Shown here: positions 1-7,388 of the stretch, one piece after another
Position numbering within the stretch: position 1 is the stretch's first letter
How the letters are laid out: each line of letters starts with the position of its first letter
Assembly (NCBI GenBank): GCA_002284915.1
Contig: CP015606.1
Coordinates: forward strand, 806,001-870,000
Direction of reading: 5' to 3'
Origin: Actinobacteria bacterium IMCC26077
Lineage (GTDB): Bacteria; Actinomycetota; Actinomycetes; Nanopelagicales; Nanopelagicaceae
DNA length: 64,000 bases
Notes under the pieces: generated by a model
Seen by the model: only the letters and a program-made list of their open reading frames with translations
The model's database searches: none
Told to the model about the DNA's origin: nothing
Program-made: the position numbers and the translations under genes

Positions 1-633
1 GGTGGCATCAAGAGCCTGGATCAACTCTTTGACAAGAAGAACAAAGGGCGCATCGAAGTTTTAAGCGAGATGCGCGACACGATGGGCATCATCCTTCAAT
101 ATCAAGGCGTTGACCCTTCGCAGCCCTTCACCGAAGATCAATTTATGAATGCAATTGCATTCCTGGAAAAACAAGTTGCCGATGGCATGATTCGCCAGGT
201 CAAGGGCAATGATTATCTCGAAGATATGGTCAATGGCGATGCAGTCGCGGTCATTGGTTGGTCGGGGGATATCTTCTCCCTCTCCAATGAGAACGATGGC
301 AAATTCGACTTTGCGATTCCAGAGTCCGGCGGAACATTATGGAGCGACAACACCATGATTCCGACAACATCGAATAATAAGAAGAACGCCCAAGCGGTGA
401 TCAACAACTATTACGATCCAGCGGTAGCTGCACAGGTCGCTGCGTATGTAAATTACGTATGTCCTGTAGTGGGAGCTCAAGCAGAGATGGAAAAGATAGA
501 TTCAAAACTTGCTAATAGCCCATTCATCTTCCCTGATGATGCCACTCTGGCGAAAGTTCGAGTATTCCGTCCACTCTCCCCAGAGGAAGAGACTACGTTC
601 GCCGAAGCTTTCGCGGCAGCCTCGGGCAATTAG
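1..633 (+). CDS. potD: polyamine-type ABC transporter substrate-binding protein, 3' part
   Basis: The frame is open at the left edge, so the N-terminus and signal peptide are missing; 210 residues up to a TAG remain. The protein would be the extracytoplasmic solute receptor of a spermidine/putrescine-type importer. The visible part has the family's C-terminal lobe pattern: a stretch naming the bound solute pocket (VIGWSGDIFSLSNEN), IPESGGTLWSDN, then an Asn-rich helix segment and a closing helix with YVNYVCPV. It is followed after two bases by the ATPase gene and then two permease genes, which fixes its role. The exact solute (putrescine, spermidine, agmatine or another cationic amine) cannot be read from the sequence. 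The downstream oxidase, ureohydrolase and aminotransferase make an amine substrate likely. Confidence 0.88.
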   Translation, partial: GGIKSLDQLFDKKNKGRIEVLSEMRDTMGIILQYQGVDPSQPFTEDQFMNAIAFLEKQVADGMIRQVKGNDYLEDMVNGDAVAVIGWSGDIFSLSNENDGKFDFAIPESGGTLWSDNTMIPTTSNNKKNAQAVINNYYDPAVAAQVAAYVNYVCPVVGAQAEMEKIDSKLANSPFIFPDDATLAKVRVFRPLSPEEETTFAEAFAAASGN

Positions 634-635
634 TA

Positions 636-1736
636 ATGGTAGATATGGCTTCATCTGCAACGGGTGACCTCAATCTTCGGAATATTACGAAGAGTTTTGG
701 TGATTTCGTCGCGGTGGATGACCTGACTCTTACTATCCCAAAAGGTTCCTTCTTTGCGCTTCTTGGCCCATCTGGCTGCGGCAAAACCACAACCTTGCGA
801 ATGATTGCAGGGTTGGAAGAGCCAACATCAGGTTCAATCTCCATTGGCGAGTCTGATATCACACATACCAAGCCATACAAGCGTCCAGTAAATACCGTCT
901 TCCAGAATTATGCGCTCTTTCCTCATCTAACTATCTTTGAGAACGTTGCATTTGGCCTTCGACGTCGGGGGCAAAAAGATGTGAAAGATGCGGTTGAGAA
1001 GGTGTTATCGCTTGTCGAGCTTGGGCATTTGAAAGATCGAAAGCCTGGCCAACTCTCGGGTGGTCAACAGCAGCGGATTGCCGTTGCCCGAGCCATAGTG
1101 AATCGGCCAGCTTTGCTCTTACTCGACGAACCACTTGGTGCGCTCGACTTAAAGCTTCGACGCCAGATGCAGATCGAGCTTAAATGGATTCAAACCGAGG
1201 TAGGAATCACATTCGTGCATGTCACACATGATCAAGAAGAAGCTATGACGATGGCGGACACCATCGCCGTCATGAATAAAGGGCGAATAGAGCAGATGGG
1301 TTCACCAGTCGAGTTGTATGAGAATCCTGAAACTGTCTTTGTCGCAAACTTCCTCGGGCAATCAAATCTGATTGAGGGACACGTTCAATCTGATAGCGGC
1401 GCTGAGACATCGGTAGATGTTCACGGTTCGCGAATCCTCTTGCCGAGTTCGCGGAATAGAGGAAAAGAGCAGAAAGTTCTCGTCGGAGTTCGCCCAGAGA
1501 AAATCAATATTCATACCTCATCTACGAGTGCCGGCAAAAATGCGCTTGAAGGTGGCGTCGTCACTGACATCTCTTTTGTTGGAGTGAGTACGCAATATCA
1601 AGTAGAGATGCCGTGGAAGCAAGAGATAATGGTTTTTGAACAGAATGATGGCGGCGCTCCAAATATCCGCAAGGGTGATCGAGTGACTCTGACTTGGGAA
1701 CCGCATTTCACATTTGCGCTAAGTCCTGAAAGCTAG
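636..1736 (+). CDS. potA: polyamine ABC transporter ATP-binding protein
   Basis: Cytoplasmic ATPase energising uptake through the PotB/PotC-like permeases. At 366 residues it is the usual length. Walker A is GPSGCGKTT near residue 44, the ABC signature is LSGGQQQR, Walker B is LLLLDEPLGALD, and the switch histidine follows in VTHDQEEAM. The C-terminal third holds a TOBE-type regulatory domain (GVRPEKINI). The ATG at 636 lies two bases after the potD stop, so the two are translationally coupled. A second in-frame ATG at 645 is possible. It belongs to the potD-potA-potB-potC operon. Family assignment is secure; substrate is inferred from context. Confidence 0.93.
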   Translation: MVDMASSATGDLNLRNITKSFGDFVAVDDLTLTIPKGSFFALLGPSGCGKTTTLRMIAGLEEPTSGSISIGESDITHTKPYKRPVNTVFQNYALFPHLTIFENVAFGLRRRGQKDVKDAVEKVLSLVELGHLKDRKPGQLSGGQQQRIAVARAIVNRPALLLLDEPLGALDLKLRRQMQIELKWIQTEVGITFVHVTHDQEEAMTMADTIAVMNKGRIEQMGSPVELYENPETVFVANFLGQSNLIEGHVQSDSGAETSVDVHGSRILLPSSRNRGKEQKVLVGVRPEKINIHTSSTSAGKNALEGGVVTDISFVGVSTQYQVEMPWKQEIMVFEQNDGGAPNIRKGDRVTLTWEPHFTFALSPES

Positions 1737-1748
1737 TCGGGTTTATTT

Positions 1749-2657
1749 ATGGCGATTGCCCACGTAGCACCGACCCCCGGCGGCAACTCCACTCCTGAGA
1801 GCGCGAATCGCTCGGGAAGGAAGATGCCATATTTACTCCTCTTGCCAGGAATGCTGTGGTTGATCATTTTCTTTATTTTGCCGCTCGTGAATTTGGCGGA
1901 AACTTCGACTAAGACTCGCGCTGCTTCGCAAGAGACTGGCGAGTTCATCCAAACGTGGCGGTTTGCAAACTACCTTGATGCCTTCAAGGAGTATCAACCT
2001 CAATTCACCAGATCATTTATCTATGCGTTGTTAGCAACGTTGCTTGCCTTGGCAATTGCCTATCCACTGGCCTATGCAATCGCATTCAAGTCAGGAAAAT
2101 ACAAGAACATATTGCTCATCCTGGTCATTGCCCCTTTCTTCACTTCATTCTTGTTACGAACAATCGCATGGAAGCAGATCCTTGGCGCTGAAGGTCCGGT
2201 AGTTTTCGTCCTGCGTTCCCTTCATCTCATTGGTCCAGATACGACAATCACAGCTACATCCTTTGCAGTAGTCATGGGCATGACTTACAACTTCTTGCCA
2301 TTTATGACCTTGCCTATATACGCCAGCTTGGACCGAATCGACCCGCGACTTCTTGAGGCATCAGGCGACTTGTATTCAAATGGTGTGACAACCTTCCGAA
2401 AAGTCACCTTTCCACTTTCCATGCCAGGAGTTGTGGCGGGAACTTTGCTCACCTTCATTCCAGCTGCCGGCGATTACGTTAACGCGGCAATCCTTGGCAA
2501 CCCCACTACGAAGATGATTGGCAATGTCATTGATTCGAGGTTCTTCCGAATCGTTGACTATCCAACAGCGGCTGCGCTCTCATTCACACTGATGGCCACG
2601 ATTCTTATTTTGGTTACTATCTATATCCGCCGTTCAGGAACGGATGAATTGGTATGA
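1749..2657 (+). CDS. potB: polyamine ABC transporter permease, PotB type
   Basis: Inner-membrane permease half, 302 residues with about six hydrophobic helices. The first helix is near residues 28-46 (LLLLPGMLWLIIFFILPL). The cytoplasmic EAA loop that docks on the ATPase is visible as EASGDLYSNGVTTFRKVTFP. The periplasmic loop after helix 1 is long, typical of PotB-like subunits. Its last codons overlap the start of the partner permease by four bases (ATGA). It should form a heterodimer with the next product. Residue-level substrate specificity cannot be judged. Confidence 0.92.
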   Translation: MAIAHVAPTPGGNSTPESANRSGRKMPYLLLLPGMLWLIIFFILPLVNLAETSTKTRAASQETGEFIQTWRFANYLDAFKEYQPQFTRSFIYALLATLLALAIAYPLAYAIAFKSGKYKNILLILVIAPFFTSFLLRTIAWKQILGAEGPVVFVLRSLHLIGPDTTITATSFAVVMGMTYNFLPFMTLPIYASLDRIDPRLLEASGDLYSNGVTTFRKVTFPLSMPGVVAGTLLTFIPAAGDYVNAAILGNPTTKMIGNVIDSRFFRIVDYPTAAALSFTLMATILILVTIYIRRSGTDELV

Positions 2658-3454
2658 GAGAGGTCTCTCGCTGGTTCTCTCGTAACTTAATCAGAATCTA
2701 TGCGGCTCTAGCTTTTATTTACCTCTTTATACCTGTCGCTTACACAATGGCTTTCTCTTTCAACGATTCTGGAAAGCGGAATCTGATTTGGCAAGGCTTC
2801 ACTTTGAAGAACTGGGCGAATCCGTGCGGAGCGCCAGAGGTTTGCACAGCTCTTGGGAATTCACTGAAAATCGGCGTGATCTCAACTCTCATTGCAACGA
2901 TTTTAGGAACGATGATTGCCTTCGCTTTAGGACGATATAACTTCCGCGGTCGGAGTTCAACAAATTTGATCATCTTCCTCCCGATGGCAACTCCAGAGAT
3001 TGTCCTGGGCGCTTCACTCCTGGCAATGTTCCTTAATTTGGGAATCAATCCAGGCTTCTGGCCAACTGTGATTGCGCACATCATGTTCTGCATCTCTTTT
3101 GTCGTAGTAACTGTAAAAGCTCGAGTGGCAAGTCTTGATCCAAAGTTGGAAGAAGCTGCCCGAGATCTGTACGCAAACGAATACCAGACCTTTAGGCGGG
3201 TAACATTTCCGCTTGTTTTGCCTGGTATCGCAGCAGCTGCACTTCTCGCCTTCTCACTCTCCTTCGATGACTTCATCATTACAAATTTCAATTCGGGAAC
3301 AGTCACCACTTTTCCAAAGTTTGTGTGGATCTCTTCGGCGCGCGGGGTTCCGGCCCAAGCAAACGTCATCGGGTCGGCAATGTTCCTCATTGCTTTAATC
3401 ATCGTGGTAGCTGGCCAATTCGCTGGAAATGCGCGAGCGAAGCGAAACCGCTAG
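2654..3454 (+). CDS. potC: polyamine ABC transporter permease, PotC type
   Basis: Second permease subunit, 266 residues with six predicted membrane helices. Its EAA loop is EAARDLYANEYQTFRRVTFP, nearly the same as in the preceding permease. The helix pair LIIFLPMATPEIVLGASLL is typical of PotC. It closes the transporter operon; 129 bp with strong RNA structure separate it from the FAD oxidase gene. A 220-codon open frame exists on the opposite strand inside this gene but has no family features and was not accepted. Confidence 0.92.
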   Translation: MREVSRWFSRNLIRIYAALAFIYLFIPVAYTMAFSFNDSGKRNLIWQGFTLKNWANPCGAPEVCTALGNSLKIGVISTLIATILGTMIAFALGRYNFRGRSSTNLIIFLPMATPEIVLGASLLAMFLNLGINPGFWPTVIAHIMFCISFVVVTVKARVASLDPKLEEAARDLYANEYQTFRRVTFPLVLPGIAAAALLAFSLSFDDFIITNFNSGTVTTFPKFVWISSARGVPAQANVIGSAMFLIALIIVVAGQFAGNARAKRNR

Positions 3455-3468
3455 ACTCTTGCTCGTAG

Positions 3469-3577
3469 CCATTACGAAGAACCAATCGAAACTGGTTGGG
3501 GTAATGGGGTAGGACTCCGGAGGACCCGGGCCCGCTGTAAGTAGAAGTTAAGGGGTGAATCCGGCTTGTAGCCGGAT
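3469..3577 (+). promoter_or_regulatory. structured RNA leader before the FAD oxidase gene
   Basis: Two clear helices are visible in this gap. First, CCATTAC (3469-3475) pairs with GTAATGG (3501-3507) and encloses AACCA (3480-3484) pairing with TGGTT (3493-3497). Second, ATCCGGC (3559-3565) pairs with GCCGGAT (3571-3577) over the loop TTGTA. The middle segment is G/C rich and can fold in more than one way. The Shine-Dalgarno AAGGGG (3550-3555) lies before the second hairpin and the ATG (3584) six bases after it. I could not match it to a riboswitch class I know. Confidence 0.5.
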
Positions 3578-3583
3578 ATATCG

Positions 3584-4996
3584 ATGGCCACCATCGACCC
3601 ACGAATCGTTCGCCACCTCAAAGATGCACAGCCTGATCTCTATTGGCTTGATGCTGATCCGCTGGAACCGAGCGCACACTCAGCTCTAGTTGGTGAAATT
3701 GAGGTAGACCTCGCAATTGTCGGCGCCGGATATACCGGTCTCTGGACTGCGCTCTTGGCGAAGGAGAAACATCCTGATTGGCGCGTAGTAATCATTGAAA
3801 TGCGTGAGACTGGCGCCGGTGCATCGGGACGTAATGGTGGTTTCTGCAACTATTCGTTGACACATGGTTGGACTAACGGCAAACGTCGTTTTCCCGATGA
3901 GATGGAAGTGATCTCTCGCCTCGGACGTGAGAATTTGGAAGCGATCGAAGAGACGATTAAGAAGTACAACATCCAATGTAACTGGGAGTGGACCGGTGAA
4001 TTGCGAGTTGCCATCGAGCCATGGCAGCTCGAAGGCATGCGCGAAGAGGCTGAGGAACGGAACCGAATCGGCGATGATGTTGAATTCCTCGACAAAGAAG
4101 CGATTCAAGCTCGAGTACATTCGCCAATCTACGAAGGTGGATTATTCGATCACGATGGCACTGCTTTAGTTGATCCTGCTCGTTTGGTCTGGGGATTAGA
4201 GAAAGCCTGCCTTTCGTTAGGCGTCGAAATTTATGAGAATTCTCAAGTGCAGTGGCTAGAAAATCTGCACGATGGAGTAGTGCTGCACACCGCATATGGA
4301 TTTGCGAAGGCAAAGAAAGTTGCGTTGGCTACAAACGTCTTTCCAACGCTTCAGAAGAATTTACGGAAATATGTAGTTCCAGTCTACGACTATCAAATTG
4401 TCACCGAGCCATTGACCCCTGAGCAGTTAAAGAGCATCGGTTGGAGTGAGCGTGAAGGTATCTCAGATTCTGGCCATCAATTCCACTATTACCGCCTGAC
4501 GGACGATAACTGCATCGTGTGGGGTGGATGGGATGCGATCTATAACTTCCGTGGTCGAGTTGCACGTGAATACGAGTTCCGTCCTGAGACATATGTGAAA
4601 TTAGTTGATCACTTCCTCAAAACATTCCCGCAATTAGAGGGAATCAAATTCACCCACGCATGGGGAGGCGCTATTGATACCTGCACTCGATTCTCGCCTT
4701 TCTGGAGCCTTTCGAAAGATAAACGAGTGGCGAGCGTTTTGGGATATACCGGACTTGGTGTGGCTTCCACGCGTTTCGGTGCACAAGTGATGCTCGATCT
4801 CTTGGATGGGGAAGATAATGAGCGGACCCGTTTGACGATGGTTAAGAGCAAGCCATTAGCCTTTCCGCCGGAACCATTCCGATTCTTTTTCATCCAGATC
4901 ACCCGCTGGTCTATCAATAAAGCTGATGAGAATGGCGGTAAACGAAATATCTGGCTACGTACCCTCGACCGTCTTGGCTTGGGCTTTGATTCATAA
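3584..4996 (+). CDS. FAD-dependent amine oxidoreductase (PuuB/OrdL-like, DAO family)
   Basis: Flavoenzyme of the D-amino-acid-oxidase superfamily, 470 residues. The dinucleotide-binding motif is AIVGAGYTGLWTALLAKE near residues 45-62, followed by the family's ASGRNGGFCNY motif. The C-terminal FAD-contact segment is GYTGLGVASTRFGAQVMLDL. Such proteins oxidise gamma-glutamylputrescine, related amines or N-methyl amino acids, giving an aldehyde, ammonia or amine, and peroxide. Placement after the potABCD-type importer and before an agmatinase-family gene suggests polyamine catabolism. No gamma-glutamylputrescine synthetase is in the window, so the exact substrate is open. The start is set by the conserved N-terminus; the ribosome-binding site is unusual (see the leader entry). 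Confidence 0.85.
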   Translation: MATIDPRIVRHLKDAQPDLYWLDADPLEPSAHSALVGEIEVDLAIVGAGYTGLWTALLAKEKHPDWRVVIIEMRETGAGASGRNGGFCNYSLTHGWTNGKRRFPDEMEVISRLGRENLEAIEETIKKYNIQCNWEWTGELRVAIEPWQLEGMREEAEERNRIGDDVEFLDKEAIQARVHSPIYEGGLFDHDGTALVDPARLVWGLEKACLSLGVEIYENSQVQWLENLHDGVVLHTAYGFAKAKKVALATNVFPTLQKNLRKYVVPVYDYQIVTEPLTPEQLKSIGWSEREGISDSGHQFHYYRLTDDNCIVWGGWDAIYNFRGRVAREYEFRPETYVKLVDHFLKTFPQLEGIKFTHAWGGAIDTCTRFSPFWSLSKDKRVASVLGYTGLGVASTRFGAQVMLDLLDGEDNERTRLTMVKSKPLAFPPEPFRFFFIQITRWSINKADENGGKRNIWLRTLDRLGLGFDS

Positions 4997-5009
4997 GTAC
5001 TCTTAAGCC

Positions 5010-6008
5010 ATGGCAAATCATGGAAATCTCTATGGACCAGATTTCACTTTCCTTGGGATTGCGCGCTGCGATCTTGACGATCCACAGAGTTACCAAGGAT
5101 TAGATGTCGTGATCGTGGGCGCGCCGGTTGATAGCGGCACCTCACATCGCTCAGGCGCAAAGTTCGGTCCCCAAGCGATTCGAATGGGCGACTACCTCCC
5201 GCATGATGGTGAGCGACCGCATTTAGCGCTGCGTGTTGATGCCTTGCAAGAGTTGAAGATTGCAGATGCCGGCGATCTGATGATGGCGCCAGGAAATCTC
5301 GAAGATTCATTGGCCTTACTCCGAAAAGCTACCGAAAAGATTTCCCGCGCAGGTGCAATCGCAGTAGTGCTCGGAGGAGATCACTCCATTGCATCTGCCG
5401 ACGTTGCTGGCATTGCCGATCATCGTGGTAAGGGCAAGATCTCGATGATTCACTTTGATGCCCACGCGGATACGGGAGATTTACAGATGGGTGCCCTCGT
5501 GGGCCATGGCACTCCGATGCGCCGGTTAATCGAGGCCGGTGCGGTTCGCGGTGATCGATTCCTGCAGTTGGGTTTACGTGGATACTGGCCCAATGGTGCG
5601 ACGCTCGATTGGATGCGCGATCAGGGAATGCGCTCATACGAGATGACTGAGATTCATCATCGCGGTTTAACTGCAGTCCTTGATGAATCCTTTGTCACGC
5701 TCACCGATGGTTGCGATGGCGTTTTCCTCTCAGTAGATATCGATGTCGTCGATCCTGGAATGGCTCCTGGCACCGGAACGCCAGAACCAGGTGGCATGAC
5801 TAGTAGGGAGTTGCTGGAAGCAGTTCGTCGCATCTGCCTAGAACTTCCGGTAGTTGGTATCGATGTCGTAGAGGTCGCGCCGCCCTTTGATTCTGCAGAT
5901 ATCACCGCGATTCTCGCTAACCGGGTCGTCTTGGAAGCGTTGAGCGCTATCGCCAAACGAAAGAGCGGCAAGCCCTATTCGCCAACGCAAAATCTTCTCG
6001 ATCGATAG
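5010..6008 (+). CDS. speB: agmatinase-family ureohydrolase
   Basis: Dinuclear-metal hydrolase of the arginase/agmatinase family, 332 residues. The metal-ligand motifs are all present: LGGDHSIA near residue 120, HFDAHADTG near 148, and SVDIDVVDPGMAPGTGTPEP near 240. These enzymes release urea from agmatine, guanidinobutyrate, guanidinopropionate or related compounds; a subgroup acts on free guanidine. The start ATG lies 13 bp after the oxidase stop, so the two genes are co-transcribed. The PGTGTPEPGG loop and the amine-uptake context fit agmatinase or guanidinobutyrase. The symbol is given for the family, not proven for the substrate. It converges on the aminotransferase gene with only six bases between stops. 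Confidence 0.85.
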   Translation: MANHGNLYGPDFTFLGIARCDLDDPQSYQGLDVVIVGAPVDSGTSHRSGAKFGPQAIRMGDYLPHDGERPHLALRVDALQELKIADAGDLMMAPGNLEDSLALLRKATEKISRAGAIAVVLGGDHSIASADVAGIADHRGKGKISMIHFDAHADTGDLQMGALVGHGTPMRRLIEAGAVRGDRFLQLGLRGYWPNGATLDWMRDQGMRSYEMTEIHHRGLTAVLDESFVTLTDGCDGVFLSVDIDVVDPGMAPGTGTPEPGGMTSRELLEAVRRICLELPVVGIDVVEVAPPFDSADITAILANRVVLEALSAIAKRKSGKPYSPTQNLLDR

Positions 6009-6014
6009 CGAGAT

Positions 6015-7352
6015 TTACAACGCTGCTAGCGCCTCATCAAGAATCGAGAGCGCTTCGCGAAGGAGCTGCTCTGGCATCACCAATGGTGGCAAGAATCTGA
6101 TTACATTGCTGTAAGTGCCTGCAGTCAGGAGTAATACCCCTTTGCTCTGGCAATACTTCACAATCGCCTGCATCGCCGCTGGATTTGGTTCGGTGGTACC
6201 CGGAATTACTAATTCAATCGCTTGCATAGCACCACGGCCACGAACCTCACCGATGACTGGATACTTAGCCGCCATCGCGCCCAGCTCTGCGACCATGATT
6301 GCGCCGATTTCACGAGCCCGCTCCACAAGATTCTCACGCTCAATCGTCTCAATCGCACCCAGTGCAGCGGCGCACGAGATTGGTGAACCGCCAAACGTGC
6401 CACCTAATCCACTTAAGTGGACGCTATCCATGACTTCTGCGCGCCCAGTGAGTCCAGCAAGCGGTAAGCCACCTGCAATTCCCTTTGCGGTCGTGATCAA
6501 ATCTGGGATTACCCCTTCATCGTCGCAACCGAACATCTCACCGGTGCGGGCGAAACCAGTCTGCACCTCATCGGCAACAAAGAGCGCACCATTATCTTTT
6601 GCTAACTTCGCTAACCCTGGGAGGAACCCCTTCGGCGGCACGATGAATCCACCTTCACCTTGGATTGGCTCAATGACAATCGCCGCGACATTCTGGAAGC
6701 CAATCTCTTTTTCAATCTTATGCGAGATGAGATCTAGCGCTTGCGCCGCGCACTCTGCAGGATCACCTAACCAACGAAATGGATAGGCCATAGGCATCCG
6801 ATAAATCTCGGGCGCAAAGGGTCCAAAGCCCTCTTTATATGGCATGTTCTTAGCAGTCATGCCCATGGTGAGATTGGTTCGACCGTGGTAACCGTGTTCG
6901 AAGACGATCACCGCGCTGCGCTTGGTGAAGACGCGCGCAACTTTAATGGCATTCTCAACTGCTTCAGCGCCAGAGTTGAAGAGCGCTGACTTCTTCTTAT
7001 GTTTACCTGGAGTGAGGCGATTGAGCGCCTCACACACATCGACATACCCTTGGTAAGGCGCGACCATGAAACAGGTATGGGTGAAAGCATGAACTTGTTC
7101 GACGACACGGTCAATCACTAGGTCTGCCGAGTTTCCCACGTTGACTACGGCAATTCCGGCGCCCATATCGATGATCGAGTTCCCATCAACATCGACGATC
7201 ACGCCACCGCCAGCTTCCTTCACGAAGACTGGGATAGCCATACCCAAAGCTGCGCTAACCGCATCGCTTCGTCGAGCGATTAATTCTTGGGACTTCGGTC
7301 CTGGAATAGCAGTTTTAACCACTCGTTGTTGCGGAATCTCTCTGCGAGGCAT
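6015..7352 (-). CDS. gabT: 4-aminobutyrate aminotransferase family, PLP enzyme
   Basis: Class-III pyridoxal-phosphate aminotransferase of 445 residues. Visible motifs are the phosphate-binding NSGAEAVENAIKVAR, the substrate-side HGYHGRTNLTMGMT, the PLP aspartate in LFVADEVQTGFARTG, and the Schiff-base lysine in TTAKGIAGGLPLAGL. GabT converts 4-aminobutyrate plus 2-oxoglutarate to succinate semialdehyde plus glutamate, the end step of putrescine and guanidinobutyrate breakdown. That matches the oxidase and ureohydrolase genes converging on it. Related enzymes act on 5-aminovalerate or putrescine, so the substrate is inferred. A TACCCT hexamer six bases before the ATG and no Shine-Dalgarno suggest a leaderless mRNA separate from the sugar kinase gene upstream. 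Confidence 0.9.
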   Translation of the reverse strand: MPRREIPQQRVVKTAIPGPKSQELIARRSDAVSAALGMAIPVFVKEAGGGVIVDVDGNSIIDMGAGIAVVNVGNSADLVIDRVVEQVHAFTHTCFMVAPYQGYVDVCEALNRLTPGKHKKKSALFNSGAEAVENAIKVARVFTKRSAVIVFEHGYHGRTNLTMGMTAKNMPYKEGFGPFAPEIYRMPMAYPFRWLGDPAECAAQALDLISHKIEKEIGFQNVAAIVIEPIQGEGGFIVPPKGFLPGLAKLAKDNGALFVADEVQTGFARTGEMFGCDDEGVIPDLITTAKGIAGGLPLAGLTGRAEVMDSVHLSGLGGTFGGSPISCAAALGAIETIERENLVERAREIGAIMVAELGAMAAKYPVIGEVRGRGAMQAIELVIPGTTEPNPAAMQAIVKYCQSKGVLLLTAGTYSNVIRFLPPLVMPEQLLREALSILDEALAAL

Positions 7353-7358
7353 ATCTCA

Positions 7359-7388
7359 AGGGTACTCAACAACCCAAGACCTTGCTAA
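7359..7388 (-). promoter_or_regulatory. candidate leaderless promoter of gabT
   Basis: Read on the minus strand, TTAGCA (7388-7383) and TACCCT (7364-7359) are separated by 18 bp, and the -10 hexamer ends six bases before the ATG at 7352. The region overlaps the end of the upstream kinase gene. Confidence 0.4.

Noticed and set aside
2740-3402. A 220-codon open frame on the minus strand inside potC
   Set aside because: It lies fully antisense to a clear permease gene, is Lys/Arg/Ala rich without family motifs, and comes from codon bias of the real gene.
3469-3583. Known riboswitch (guanidine-I/II, glycine or cobalamin) before the amine oxidase gene
   Set aside because: Pieces such as CCCGC-TGTAAG recall cobalamin elements, but the GGTG core, B12-box, ACGR loops and glycine core are missing or misplaced.
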